A stretch of DNA of 45,595 nucleotides from Opitutaceae bacterium UBA2377 (GTDB lineage: Bacteria; Verrucomicrobiota; Verrucomicrobiia; Opitutales; Opitutaceae): positions 1-45,595 of the forward strand of contig DDSZ01000045.1 in assembly GCA_002344205.1 (NCBI GenBank), in the 5' to 3' direction. Position numbers and translations under genes: made by a program. Shown here piece by piece: positions 8,501 through 15,620 of this stretch (positions are counted from its first letter, which is position 1; every line of letters begins with the position of its first letter). Below the pieces are notes generated by a model. That model ran no database searches. It saw nothing but the letters and a program-made list of their open reading frames with translations, and was not told the DNA's origin.

Positions 8501-9972
8501 CCGCCGCGGCCCGCACGCTTGAAACGCGTGAGCAGGCTCTCGCCGGCATGCAGGCGCAGGTGAATTCCCTGGAACAGGATTTGGCGGTTTCCCGGCAGGA
8601 AGCCGCCGCGGCGCTCGCCGCGCAGGCGCTCGCGGCCCGGGCGTTGCCCGATGCTACCGCGATGCGGCTGGAGATGCAGTCGCTGCAGGACCGGGCCCGG
8701 CAGTTGGAGCTGCAATTGGCGGCCGACCAGAAGAGCGCCGCCCAGGAGATCGCCCAACTGGCCGAGCAACTGCAGCTTTCCCGCGAGGCCAACCGCGCGC
8801 TGGCGGACGCCAATCGCGCACTGCTCAGCAGCAAGTCTGCCGAGGATGCCATGTCTTCCGGCGAATTGGAGCAGTTGAACCGCCGGGTGCGCGATCTCAC
8901 GGCCAATGCGGACCGGCTCACGCAGGAAAGGGACGCGTTGCGGGCGCAACTGGCCGCGGTGCAGCAAAACGCCGCCGAGCTCGGTCAGGCCGCGGAAGCA
9001 GCCCGGGCGCAGGCGGTCGCGGCCAGAAATGAAATGCAGGCCCTGCAAAGCCGGCTCACGGAAGTGGATCGCGCGGCCGAGCAGCAGGACGGAAGCGTGG
9101 CCGAGCTGACCGGGCTCAACGACCGCCTGACCCGCGAGAAGCAGGCGCTCGAAGTGCGGCTGCGGCAGCTTCAGCAGCAGGCGGAAACCGCGCAAAACGA
9201 CGCGACGCAACTGCGCAGCCGGCTGGAGGCCAGCGAGCGGCTGGTCGAAATCCAGCGCGCCGGCGTGACCGATCTCACCGGCACAAACGAGCAGTTGGAG
9301 AACCAAGTGCGCACGCTGACCAGCCAACTGGCCGCCCTGCGGACGACCGCCGGCCGCGAAGCAGAATTGCAGGAGGCCAACACCCGGCTCACGCAGGAGA
9401 ACGCCGCGGCGCAGCGCCAACGCGAGGAGTTGACGGCGCAACTGAGCACCCTCCGGGCGGAAAACAGCCGGCTGGCCCAGGCGGACCAGTGGCGCGCCGA
9501 AGCCGAGAGCCGGGCCGCCAGCCTCGCGGGCGTCACAAACCAACTGGCCGCCGCGCAGCGCGACATCGCGACCTTGCGGGCCGAGAACGTTAGGCTGGCG
9601 GAATCGGTGCAAACGGCCGAGCGCGACCGGCAGGCGCGCGTGGCCGCCTTGCAGCAGGAAAACGCCGCCATCAGCGCCCGGTTACGCCAAGCCCAGTCCA
9701 CACTCGACCAGATCGCCGCAGCCGCCCGGCTGATCAATCCCTCGGCGGGTGCGCCGGGTGGTGTGCCTCCTGCGGTGCGTCCGGCGCAGCCTGAGACGCA
9801 GTCAGTCGCCGCGGCCCGCACTCACACGGTGATGGAGGGTGACTCTCTTTCCCGCATCAGCCTGCGCTACTACGGCACGCCAAACCGCTGGCAGGAGATT
9901 TACGATGCCAACCGCGAGGAGCTGGCCGGAGCCAATGTGCTGCGGCCGGGCCAGGTGTTGCGGCTGCCGTGA
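5542..9972 (+). CDS. Giant exported Sel1-repeat / coiled-coil / LysM protein
   Basis: A 1476-residue protein. Residues about 14-36 form a signal peptide (hydrophobic LLLAALLAL, then LSAQPA). Six Sel1-type TPR repeats follow (about 50-270), with the typical YxxGxGVPQ-like turns. Residues about 315-1400 are an almost uninterrupted Gln/Glu/Ala/Leu/Arg-rich coiled coil. The last 50 residues are a LysM domain (THTVMEGDSLSRIS ... GQVLRLP), a peptidoglycan-binding module. Within the coil a 137-residue segment is duplicated: ELRVQLQAAQ near base 7708 and SLRGQLQSAQ near base 8119, with following text aligned. Start: GTG 5542, overlapping the previous stop; no strong SD. Probable role: an envelope scaffold or spacer anchored to peptidoglycan. 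This is inferred from domains only. Confidence 0.8.
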   Translation: MLNPAASDQFFLSKRQRTLLLAALLALGPVWPVLSAQPADVATVRSRADAGDPEAQNALANLYVNGQGVPQNDAEAIRLYTLAAAAGHPAASFNLGMLTEMGRGTAQDSRAAFRHYLKAAEAGFAPAQFNVGNMYANGVGVPQDYFEAALWFRQAAEAGVPEAQYNLGLAYEIGRGLAKDEMLAQRWYRAAAEQNYARARYNLALMLEEGRGSAMDEAMAAQLYRTAALQGFGPAQNNYGIMLAEGRGGLASNFKEAYAWLALAAENGVTAVGRDLVAARLQPAELAEARARQEAIKAQMEGRTIAPAAIPAPGSEVATRQLAELGDQLRNAQGEMDRLRTENTRLAGTVQAIQSEKIQLERKLAQLAAETRPAAPDRRAEAEMVALQAANRDLTARLAGLQQELRRVQETTAELQAENGRLSRAAGDGAALAQLRTQVAELTRETESLKAERTNLVGRNQEITAELQSLGAARSRLEDENRRLTGLAASAPASGDERTQFLTAENTRLNNEVKRATVELANLNRRLRLAEERVAAGGATTGGEDPRLAALQRQLDEERATASRLADENRRLQQAAPGPDAPALQALRQELSATTADLAALRVERVQLEQRLAAASGDDSRLRAEQERWQRELAALEQQLHQARQELTAAQQTAGNSTAELTQTKDALARSEQNLAAATRELQARPQVRAEEREQAQAERNRLQSELAEAQAQMVAARRETEELRVQLQAAQSDAAVQLNRLRNQLATAQQTVTAVESTSRDQAADLAAFAARVQALQQENTALRGDRAGAEVAGVRVQALEKALGDAERKLTEATRELRARAETGESENAKLTAELGRMQGALGDQQAGNTALRREVESLRGQLQSAQGGAESQLGRLREQLTAAQQALLEAETAGKDQAAGLTELSNRYEILQREHAALRTARASSEAAVNRLQALEAELAESRRVGERLGADVTRLTEQNRQLAASAAARADDDTVSKLTAQLAAAARTLETREQALAGMQAQVNSLEQDLAVSRQEAAAALAAQALAARALPDATAMRLEMQSLQDRARQLELQLAADQKSAAQEIAQLAEQLQLSREANRALADANRALLSSKSAEDAMSSGELEQLNRRVRDLTANADRLTQERDALRAQLAAVQQNAAELGQAAEAARAQAVAARNEMQALQSRLTEVDRAAEQQDGSVAELTGLNDRLTREKQALEVRLRQLQQQAETAQNDATQLRSRLEASERLVEIQRAGVTDLTGTNEQLENQVRTLTSQLAALRTTAGREAELQEANTRLTQENAAAQRQREELTAQLSTLRAENSRLAQADQWRAEAESRAASLAGVTNQLAAAQRDIATLRAENVRLAESVQTAERDRQARVAALQQENAAISARLRQAQSTLDQIAAAARLINPSAGAPGGVPPAVRPAQPETQSVAAARTHTVMEGDSLSRISLRYYGTPNRWQEIYDANREELAGANVLRPGQVLRLP

Positions 9973-9980
9973 CCGGGCGG

Positions 9981-10271
9981 TCAGGCGCTGCGCTGGCGGT
10001 CGGCGGTCAACGCCTGAAAGTGATGTTCCGCGACCATCCCTTCGAGGTCTTGGCGGGAGAGCACGCTTTGGAGGCCGGTCGCCTGGCCGTCGGCGGTGAG
10101 ATAAATCCAACGCCCGGGGATGCCGGGTGACGGCTCCAGCCAAGCGATGTGACCCACGGGGACGGTTTGGTCGTTGACGAGCAGGTCAACGATGAGCCGG
10201 CCGGATGCGGGCAAGGCGGGGCCGCCGTCCCCGGCGGTCCGGAAACGGAGGACGCAACGAGCGTCGTTCAT
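9981..10271 (-). CDS. Small hypothetical protein (96 aa)
   Basis: Product MNDARCVLRFRTAG... of 96 residues. No recognised domain. Strand-like hydrophobic segments (GRLIVDLLVNDQ, GRWIYLTADGQ) suggest a small beta-rich protein. The start ATG (10271) overlaps the stop of the upstream 81-codon gene in a TCAT/ATGA arrangement, so the two are almost certainly co-translated; a longer upstream frame is merely a shadow of that gene. Its 3' end is 8 bases from the convergent LysM-protein stop. Function unknown. Confidence 0.6.
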   Translation of the reverse strand: MNDARCVLRFRTAGDGGPALPASGRLIVDLLVNDQTVPVGHIAWLEPSPGIPGRWIYLTADGQATGLQSVLSRQDLEGMVAEHHFQALTADRQRSA

Positions 10272-10513
10272 GCGGCGGCGTCTTTGCGGGCGGCCTTGGC
10301 TGCCTCGGTCGCAAGCTGGGCGAAAAAGGCGTCGCGCCGGTCGCGGGCGATCTTCACATCCTTCGTGCCGAGGGAGCGGCGAACGCGCTCCTTGGTGAAA
10401 GGTGTGGGATGCACAGTGTAGTGGAGGAACCACGTGCCGTGGTTGTTCCACAGGTGGTGGTTGAGGTTTTCGGCGCGGACGCGGATACCGGGGAGTTTGG
10501 TGATGGCGGACAT
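10268..10513 (-). CDS. Small protein resembling an integrase N-terminal arm domain (81 aa)
   Basis: Product MSAITKLPGIRVRAENL... of 81 residues. The central part (HLWNNHGTWFLHYTVHP, then RVRRSLGTKDVKIARDRRD) has the strand-strand-strand-helix pattern and RRSLGTKD..AR..RD wording of the arm-type DNA-binding domain at the start of many tyrosine recombinases. No catalytic domain follows, so it is either a free-standing DNA-binding protein or an integrase relic. Start ATG 10513 was preferred to a longer frame running back through the terminator at 10555-10593. Coupled (ATGA) to the 96-aa gene. The integrase resemblance is pattern recognition, not an alignment. Confidence 0.55.
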   Translation of the reverse strand: MSAITKLPGIRVRAENLNHHLWNNHGTWFLHYTVHPTPFTKERVRRSLGTKDVKIARDRRDAFFAQLATEAAKAARKDAAA

Positions 10514-10554
10514 GATGCGTGATATTTCGGGTTGGGAGTTATCGCGCAGCAGGG

Positions 10555-10593
10555 TTGAAAACAAAAAACCGATCTGAGGCATCAGATCGGTTT
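10555..10593 (-). terminator. Rho-independent terminator (minus strand)
   Basis: A perfect 12-bp inverted repeat, AAACCGATCTGA (10566-10577) and TCAGATCGGTTT (10582-10593), with loop GGCA. On the minus strand it is followed by TTTTTTGTTTTC (down to 10557). It lies between the structured-RNA candidate and the 81-aa gene, so it would end a transcript coming from the sucD side, or act as the expression platform of a leader. Confidence 0.85.
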
Positions 10594-10745
10594 CGTCTTC
10601 GGGAGCGTTCTTGGTTCGCCCCCCTTGCGGGTGACGCACATCCGGGGTTTCCCCCGATCCACCGTGGCCGCTCCCGGCCCGGTTGGCGGAACCGGCGTTT
10701 TGAAGGCCGGCTCGTTCCTGATGCGGTGGCGAACGTGGGGCAACA
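10594..10745 (-). ncRNA. Candidate structured RNA, class unknown
   Basis: On the minus strand the segment folds by inspection into a multibranch structure. A closing helix GTTCGCC/GGCGAAC (10728-10734 with 10614-10620) encloses three elements. The first is a hairpin GGAAC...GTTCC (10688-10718). The second is a GGCC/GGCC hairpin within CCAACCG...CGGTGG. The third is GGGG-GAAA-CCCC (10644-10655). Next to the closing helix is CCC-GCAA-GGG (10622-10631). Two GNRA tetraloops on the same strand argue for RNA function on the minus strand. A strong terminator follows. It could be a stand-alone small RNA of about 200 nt or a riboswitch-like leader of the two small genes downstream. I do not recognise a known class. 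Confidence 0.4.
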
Positions 10746-10746
10746 G

Positions 10747-10769
10747 GCTGGGCTGTCCAGCATTTTTTT
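10747..10769 (+). terminator. Short hairpin with T7 tract (plus strand)
   Basis: GCTGG (10747-10751), loop GCTGT, CCAGC (10757-10761), then A and seven Ts. It would terminate plus-strand transcripts crossing the structured region. The stem is only 5 bp, so strength is uncertain. Confidence 0.5.
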
Positions 10770-10780
10770 GGCAGAAAATA

Positions 10781-10808
10781 AAAAAAACCGGCCGTGGTGC
10801 GGCCGGTT
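10781..10808 (-). terminator. sucCD operon terminator
   Basis: AACCGGCC (10786-10793) pairs with GGCCGGTT (10801-10808). On the minus strand a run of Ts (complement of the A-tract 10781-10787) follows. It starts 24 bases beyond the sucD stop, a textbook intrinsic terminator. Confidence 0.9.
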
Positions 10809-10831
10809 GGTTAGCTAAAATATTGATGAGA

Positions 10832-11755
10832 TTAACTTAGCGACACACCTTTGGCTTTGGCAGCACGGAGGAGGGCGTCGGCCATGTCGGTGGGGGTGGC
10901 GGCGACTTCGATGCCGCATTCCTGGAAGACGGCGATCTTCGCGGCGGCGGTGTCCTCGGCGCCGCCGACGATGGCGCCGGCGTGACCCATGCGGCGGCCG
11001 GCGGGGGCGGTGGCGCCGGCGATGAAGCCGGCCACGGGTTTCTTGCAGTTGGCCTTGATCCAGCGGGCGGCCTCGACCTCGGCGCTGCCGCCGATCTCGC
11101 CGATGAGGATGATGCCCTTCGTGTCGGGGTCCTCGTTGAAGAGTTTGATAACATCGAGGTGGCTGGTGCCGTTGACCGGGTCGCCGCCGATGCCGACGGA
11201 CGTGGACTGGCCGAGGCCCTTGGAGGTGATTTGGAAAACCGCCTCGTAGGTGAGGGTGCCGGAGCGGGAGACGATGCCGACGTGACCCTTCTTGTGGATG
11301 TAGCCGGGGGCAATGCCGATGCGGCAGCCGCCCTTGGACCCTTCGCCGGTGCCGGGGGTGACGAGGCCGGGGCAGTTGGGCCCGATGAGGCGGGTCTTCT
11401 TGCCGGCGATGGCGCGCTTCACGCGAATCATGTCCTTGATCGGAATGCCCTCGGTGATGCAGACGGCGAGGTCGAGACCGGCGTCCACGCACTCAAGGAT
11501 GGCATCGCCCGCGAAGGGCGGGGGGACGAAGATCACGGAGACGGTCGCGCCGGTGGCGGCGGCGGCCTCGTGGACGGAGTTGAAGATCGGCACCTTATGG
11601 CCGGCGTGCTCGAAGAACTGGCCGCCCTTGCCGGGGGTGACACCGGCAACGAGCTGCGTGCCGTAGTCGAGCGAGAGTTGGGCGTGCTTGGCGCCGAAGG
11701 CACCGGTGATGCCTTGGACGAGGATCTTGGTGTCGGCGGAGATGAGAATGGACAT
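10832..11755 (-). CDS. sucD: Succinyl-CoA synthetase (ligase) subunit alpha
   Basis: Subunit of the TCA-cycle enzyme that interconverts succinyl-CoA and succinate with NDP phosphorylation. The 307-residue product has the CoA-binding N-terminus ([15 protein letters not shown]), the [11 protein letters not shown] loop and the phosphorylated active-site histidine in [10 protein letters not shown] (about His258). Start ATG 11755 is immediately preceded by heptanucleotide repeats and has no SD. One oddity: where enterobacterial SucD reads TPGECKIGI, this protein reads [16 protein letters not shown], an insertion of about 8 Gly-rich residues. It lies 47 bases downstream of sucC in one operon, followed by a strong terminator. 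Confidence 0.96.
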   Translation of the reverse strand: MSILISADTKILVQGITGAFGAKHAQLSLDYGTQLVAGVTPGKGGQFFEHAGHKVPIFNSVHEAAAATGATVSVIFVPPPFAGDAILECVDAGLDLAVCITEGIPIKDMIRVKRAIAGKKTRLIGPNCPGLVTPGTGEGSKGGCRIGIAPGYIHKKGHVGIVSRSGTLTYEAVFQITSKGLGQSTSVGIGGDPVNGTSHLDVIKLFNEDPDTKGIILIGEIGGSAEVEAARWIKANCKKPVAGFIAGATAPAGRRMGHAGAIVGGAEDTAAAKIAVFQECGIEVAATPTDMADALLRAAKAKGVSLS

Positions 11756-11757
11756 GG

Positions 11758-11788
11758 GATTTTCGATTTTGGATTTTCGATTTTCGAG
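11758..11788. repeat. Heptanucleotide repeat tract between sucC and sucD
   Basis: On the minus strand, four to five imperfect 7-nt units of the form AATCGAA/AATCCAA sit directly in front of the sucD ATG. The same unit type occurs at 17085-17180 and inside sucB (29888-29924). Confidence 0.75.
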
Positions 11789-11802
11789 TTCGCGTGTCCG
11801 GC

Positions 11803-12984
11803 TTAGGCGACGAGCTTGACGATTTTCTGGGCGGCGTCGGCCATGGTATCGCCGCTGACGAGGGCAAGGCCGGACTTGGCGAGGGTTTCCTTGCCCTTGG
11901 CGACGTTGTTGCCTTCGAGGCGGACGACGAGGGGGAGCTTGAGGCCGACTTCTTTTACGGCTTCAACAATACCCTCGGCGATGACGTTGCAGTCCATGAT
12001 GCCGCCGAAGATGTTGACGAAGATGCCCTGCACGTTGGCGTCGCCGAGGATGATCTTGAAAGCCGCGACGACCTTCTCTTTCGAGGCGCCGCCGCCGACG
12101 TCGAGGAAGTTGGCGGGGTTGCCGCCGTAGTGCTTGATGATGTCCATGGTGGACATGGCGAGGCCGGCGCCGTTGACGAGGCAGGCGATGTTGCCGTCGA
12201 GGGCGATGTAGGCGAGGTCGTATTTGGAGGCCTCGATCTCCTTCGGGTCTTCCTCGTTGAGGTCGCGGAGGGCGACGATCTCGGGGTGACGGTAGAGGGC
12301 GTTGGAATCGAACGAGACCTTGGCGTCGAGGGCGAGGACGTCGCCGGCCGGGGTGGTGATGAGAGGGTTGACCTCGACCATGGCTGCGTCGGTTTCCCAG
12401 AACATGGTGTAGAGGTTCTTGATGAGCTTGGCGGCGTTTTTGGCCTCGGCGCCGGTAAGCTGCAGGGCGGCGATGATCTGCCGGAGCTGGAAGTCGGCGA
12501 TGCCGTAGGCGGGGTCGATGACGACCTTGGTGATCTTCTCGGGCGTGTCGTGTGCGACTTTCTCGATCTCGACGCCGCCCTCGGTGGAGGCCACGATGAC
12601 GGGACGGGAGGAGGCGCGGTCGAGGAGGACGGCGAGGTAGTATTCCTTTTTGATGTCGCTCGCGACGGTGAAGTAGATCGTCTGAACCTTACGCCCGGCG
12701 GGACCGGTCTGGATGGTGACCAAGGTGTTGTTGAGCATCTTGCCGGCGATGTCGGCGGCCTCGGCCTTGGTCTTGCAGAATTTGACGCCGCCCTTGAAAC
12801 CATCGGTGAAGGTGCCTTTGCCGCGGCCGCCCGCGTGGATTTGGGATTTCACCATGGTGGGGCCCTCAGGGAGGGAGGCGAGGGCGGTGACGAAGCCCTC
12901 GGGGCTGGTGGCGGCGGCGCCCTTGGGGACGGGCACACCGAATTGCTCGAAAAGGGCCTTGGCCTGATACTCGTGGATGTTCAT
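11803..12984 (-). CDS. sucC: Succinyl-CoA synthetase (ADP/GDP-forming) subunit beta
   Basis: Nucleotide-binding ATP-grasp subunit that pairs with SucD. The 393-residue product begins [20 protein letters not shown], the family signature; contains [11 protein letters not shown] (phosphate-binding ATP-grasp loop), EVNPLI (Mg-binding) and [16 protein letters not shown] near residue 330. Length matches the bacterial family (about 386-395). First gene of the sucCD operon. The operon is separate from the sucAB-lpd operon about 15 kb away, unlike the E. coli sucABCD arrangement. Upstream 12985-13104 is a 120-bp gap to rph holding the promoter and a short hairpin at 13084-13100. Confidence 0.96.
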   Translation of the reverse strand: MNIHEYQAKALFEQFGVPVPKGAAATSPEGFVTALASLPEGPTMVKSQIHAGGRGKGTFTDGFKGGVKFCKTKAEAADIAGKMLNNTLVTIQTGPAGRKVQTIYFTVASDIKKEYYLAVLLDRASSRPVIVASTEGGVEIEKVAHDTPEKITKVVIDPAYGIADFQLRQIIAALQLTGAEAKNAAKLIKNLYTMFWETDAAMVEVNPLITTPAGDVLALDAKVSFDSNALYRHPEIVALRDLNEEDPKEIEASKYDLAYIALDGNIACLVNGAGLAMSTMDIIKHYGGNPANFLDVGGGASKEKVVAAFKIILGDANVQGIFVNIFGGIMDCNVIAEGIVEAVKEVGLKLPLVVRLEGNNVAKGKETLAKSGLALVSGDTMADAAQKIVKLVA

Positions 12985-13104
12985 GGGGAGATGGTCGGAA
13001 TATTCAGTCAGAAACCTGCCGGGAATGACACGTCAAAAAGCAGGCGGACCGCAGTCGTTAGCCCGGACGGATGAGCGGAAGCGCGGCGCTAATCGCGCCG
13101 TTTC

Positions 13105-13857
13105 CTAACGCGCCAGCAACTGCTTGGTCAGGAATGCGGTTTGGAGGCCGCTGACTTCCTTGAGGCCTTTCTGGGCGAGGGCCACGAGGCTGGTGAGTTG
13201 ATCCTGGGTGAAGGTGGCTTCCTCGCCGGCGCCCTGCACCTCGACGAAGCGGCCCTGGCCGGTCATGACGACGTTGAAGTCCACCTCGGCGTCCTTGTCC
13301 TCGACGTAGTTCAGATCGAGCAGCTCCTGATTGTTGAACACGCCCACGCTGACGGCGGCGACGGAGTCGAGCAGCGGGTTCTCGGCGAGCTTGCGGTCGT
13401 CAAGGAGCTTTTGGACGGCGAGGCGGGCGGCGAGGTAGGCGCCGGTGATGGAGGCGGTGCGGGTGCCGCCGTCGGCTTGGATGACGTCGCAGTCCACCCA
13501 GAGGGTGTTGTCGCCCAGTTTTTGGAGATCGATGATGGCGCGGAGCGAGCGGCCGATGAGGCGTTGGATCTCGACGGTGCGGCCGTCGAGTTTGCCCTTG
13601 GCGATGTCGCGTGGTTTCCGGTCGAGCGTGGAATACGGCAGCATCGAATATTCGGCGGTCAGCCAGCCGCCCTTGACGCCCTGCTGACGCATCCAGGACG
13701 GAACCTTGGGCTCGATCGTGGCGGCGCAGATGACGCGGGTGGCGCCGAAGGAGACCAGCACCGAGCCGGTGGCGTGGGGCGCGATGTTGGCCTCAAAGGT
13801 AATGGGACGAAGCTGAGCAGGCCGGCGGCCGTCAGCGCGGGTGGGAGTGGCGGACAT
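13105..13857 (-). CDS. rph: Ribonuclease PH
   Basis: Phosphorolytic 3'-5' exoribonuclease that trims tRNA 3' ends and rRNA precursors. The 250-residue product has family blocks RRPAQLRPITFEANIAPHATGS, GWLTAEYSMLP, the phosphate-site arginines in GRTVEIQRLIGRSLRA (about 94-110), WVDCDVIQADGGTRTASITG and VDFNVVMTG. Catalytic Asp residues sit in DCDVIQAD and KDAEVDFN. It starts 3 bases after the hprK stop and is the last gene of the kdsC-lptCAB-hprK run. No T-rich terminator follows, only a 6-bp hairpin at 13084-13100. Confidence 0.96.
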   Translation of the reverse strand: MSATPTRADGRRPAQLRPITFEANIAPHATGSVLVSFGATRVICAATIEPKVPSWMRQQGVKGGWLTAEYSMLPYSTLDRKPRDIAKGKLDGRTVEIQRLIGRSLRAIIDLQKLGDNTLWVDCDVIQADGGTRTASITGAYLAARLAVQKLLDDRKLAENPLLDSVAAVSVGVFNNQELLDLNYVEDKDAEVDFNVVMTGQGRFVEVQGAGEEATFTQDQLTSLVALAQKGLKEVSGLQTAFLTKQLLAR

Positions 13858-13860
13858 AAA

Positions 13861-14865
13861 TCAGGTCTCGATGTTGCGGCTGTCGCGGGCGAAGGGCTGG
13901 ATCTTGGTGGACGGGGCTTCCGCCTCGCGGGCCATGTGCGCGATGAGCCGTTCGTTGAATTCCTTGGCGGGGTCGTGGCCCATTTTTTTCAACGCCTGCG
14001 TCAGCGAGGCGACCTCGACGAGACGGGCCATGTCGCGGCCGGGGCGGACGTAGAGTTCGATGTGCGGCAGCCGACGGCCGAGGATGGTGTAGTAATTTTC
14101 CTCCAGGCCGGTGCGTTCCTCGACGACCTCGGGGGTCCACTCCTGGAGCGAGATCACGAGGTCGAGGCGCTTTTCGAGGCGCACGGATTTTACGCCGAAC
14201 ATCTCGGCGATGTTGATGATGCCGATGCCGCGGCACTCCATCCAGCCGCGGTTGAGCGGGCGGCTGGTGGCCATGAGTTCGCGTTCGTCGAGGAGTTTGA
14301 TGACGGTGAGATCGTCGGCGACCAGCGAGTGGCCGCGCTCAATGAGGGCGAGGGCACACTCGCTTTTGCCGACGCCGCTGGAGCCGCGGAGCAGCACGCC
14401 CACGCCCTTGATGTCGAGGGTGGTGGCGTGCTCGGTGGTGGAGGGGGCAAACTCGTTGTCGATGCAGAGCGTGGCGAGATTCACGAAATTCATCGTGATC
14501 ATCGGGGTGCGGAAGACCGGGAGGTCCAGTTCCCGGGCGACGCGCATCATGGACTCGGTGCCGTGATAGTTGCGCGTCAGGACAAGGCAGGGGATGTGCC
14601 GCTTGATCATCTCGCGCATGATGCCGGCCTGCGCGGTTTCGGAGAGGGTCTTGACGTAGGTCATCTCGGCGGCGCCGAAGACCTGGACGCGCTTGTTGGC
14701 GAAATACTTGAAGAAACCGGTGAGGGCGAGCGAAGGCCGGTTGATGGAGCCTTCCTTGATGAGGCGGTGCAGGCCGGCACCGTCGTTGAGCAGCTCCAGC
14801 TTCAGCTTCTCGCGGTAGCTCTCATAAAAATGCGCGACAGTGATTCCGTGGATGGCCTTTTGCAT
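13861..14865 (-). CDS. hprK: HPr kinase/phosphorylase
   Basis: Phosphorylates and dephosphorylates HPr on serine, linking carbon status to PTS-type regulation. The 334-residue product (family 310-330) has the N-terminal domain (residues 1-130), the Walker A motif GSSGVGKS at 161-168, and the HprK signature MECRGIGIINI with the following capping region (VRLEKRLDLVISLQEW). It lies between lptB (6-bp gap) and rph (3-bp gap). In enterobacteria the lptB-proximal genes are rpoN, hpf, ptsN and rapZ, so a PTS-related regulator here fits the conserved neighbourhood. No ptsH or sugar PTS gene is in the window, so its partner is unknown. Confidence 0.94.
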   Translation of the reverse strand: MQKAIHGITVAHFYESYREKLKLELLNDGAGLHRLIKEGSINRPSLALTGFFKYFANKRVQVFGAAEMTYVKTLSETAQAGIMREMIKRHIPCLVLTRNYHGTESMMRVARELDLPVFRTPMITMNFVNLATLCIDNEFAPSTTEHATTLDIKGVGVLLRGSSGVGKSECALALIERGHSLVADDLTVIKLLDERELMATSRPLNRGWMECRGIGIINIAEMFGVKSVRLEKRLDLVISLQEWTPEVVEERTGLEENYYTILGRRLPHIELYVRPGRDMARLVEVASLTQALKKMGHDPAKEFNERLIAHMAREAEAPSTKIQPFARDSRNIET

Positions 14866-14871
14866 GACGCG

Positions 14872-15612
14872 TCAGAGGTTGAAATCTTTGCCGAGGTAAA
14901 ATTCGCGGGCGGCAGAGTCGTTGATGAGGAAGTCGCCGGTGCCGGCGGTGAGCACCTTGCCCTGATGGATCAGATAGGCGCGGTCCACGATGCGCAGCGT
15001 CTCGCGGACGTTGTGGTCCGACACGACGACGCCGATGCCGCGCTGCTTGAGCTGGAGGATGATCTTCTGCACCTCGGCAACAGATATGGGGTCGATGGCT
15101 GCGAAGGGCTCGTCCATCAGGAGGAATTTCGGCTTGGTGACGAGGGCGCGGGCAATTTCTAGCCGGCGGCGTTCGCCGCCGGAAAGGGTGAAGGCTTTTT
15201 GCTTCGCCACGTGGCCGAGGCTGAGTTCTTCCAGATGGTGGCGCACGACGGTGGGGCGCTCCCGGCGGGGGATGCCGGCGACCTCGGCGATAGCGAGGAT
15301 GTTTTCCTCGACGGTGAGCTTGCGGAAGACCGAGGCCTCCTGCGGCAGGTAGCCGATGCCGTGGCGGGCCCGCTCATGCATGCGCAACCGGGTGACATCC
15401 CGGCCGTCGAGCCGCACGCGGCCGCGGGTGGCGGGCACAAGCCCGACGATCATGTAGAACGTGGTGGTCTTGCCGGCCCCGTTCGGGCCGAGCAGTCCGA
15501 CGACCTCGCCGGCGGTGAAGCTGAGGTCAACGCCGTCCACCACGGTGCGAGGGCCGAAGGTCTTGACCAGGCCTTCGGTGCGGATTTCCGACAGTGCGGC
15601 AGTGGCGGACAT
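14872..15612 (-). CDS. lptB: LPS export ABC transporter ATP-binding protein
   Basis: ATPase of the LptB2FG complex that extracts LPS from the inner membrane. The 246-residue product has Walker A GPNGAGKTT (about 39-47), the Q-loop in GYLPQEASVFRKLTVEENI, ABC signature LSGGERRRLEIARAL, Walker B LLMDEPFAAIDP and the switch histidine in VVSDHNVRETL. The Q-loop sequence and ending are specifically LptB-like. Six bases upstream of hprK, 8 bases downstream of lptA, so clearly in one operon. LptF/LptG are not in the window. Confidence 0.94.
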   Translation of the reverse strand: MSATAALSEIRTEGLVKTFGPRTVVDGVDLSFTAGEVVGLLGPNGAGKTTTFYMIVGLVPATRGRVRLDGRDVTRLRMHERARHGIGYLPQEASVFRKLTVEENILAIAEVAGIPRRERPTVVRHHLEELSLGHVAKQKAFTLSGGERRRLEIARALVTKPKFLLMDEPFAAIDPISVAEVQKIILQLKQRGIGVVVSDHNVRETLRIVDRAYLIHQGKVLTAGTGDFLINDSAAREFYLGKDFNL

Positions 15613-15620
15613 GGCGACGT

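Noticed and set aside
6940..9612. 890-codon minus-strand frame opposite the coiled-coil gene
   Set aside because: A mirror of the repetitive Gln/Ala/Leu/Arg codons of the coiled coil; no domain, signal or start context.
11794..13074. 426-codon plus-strand frame opposite sucC
   Set aside because: Antisense shadow of a secure SucC; composition of Gly/Asp/Val/Glu only.
13084..13100. CGGCGC/GCGCCG hairpin after rph as a terminator
   Set aside because: Stem of 6 bp but no T-tract on the rph strand; not enough for an intrinsic terminator call.
13141..15162. 673-codon plus-strand frame opposite rph, hprK and lptB
   Set aside because: Spans three well-identified genes on the other strand and has no recognisable protein features.
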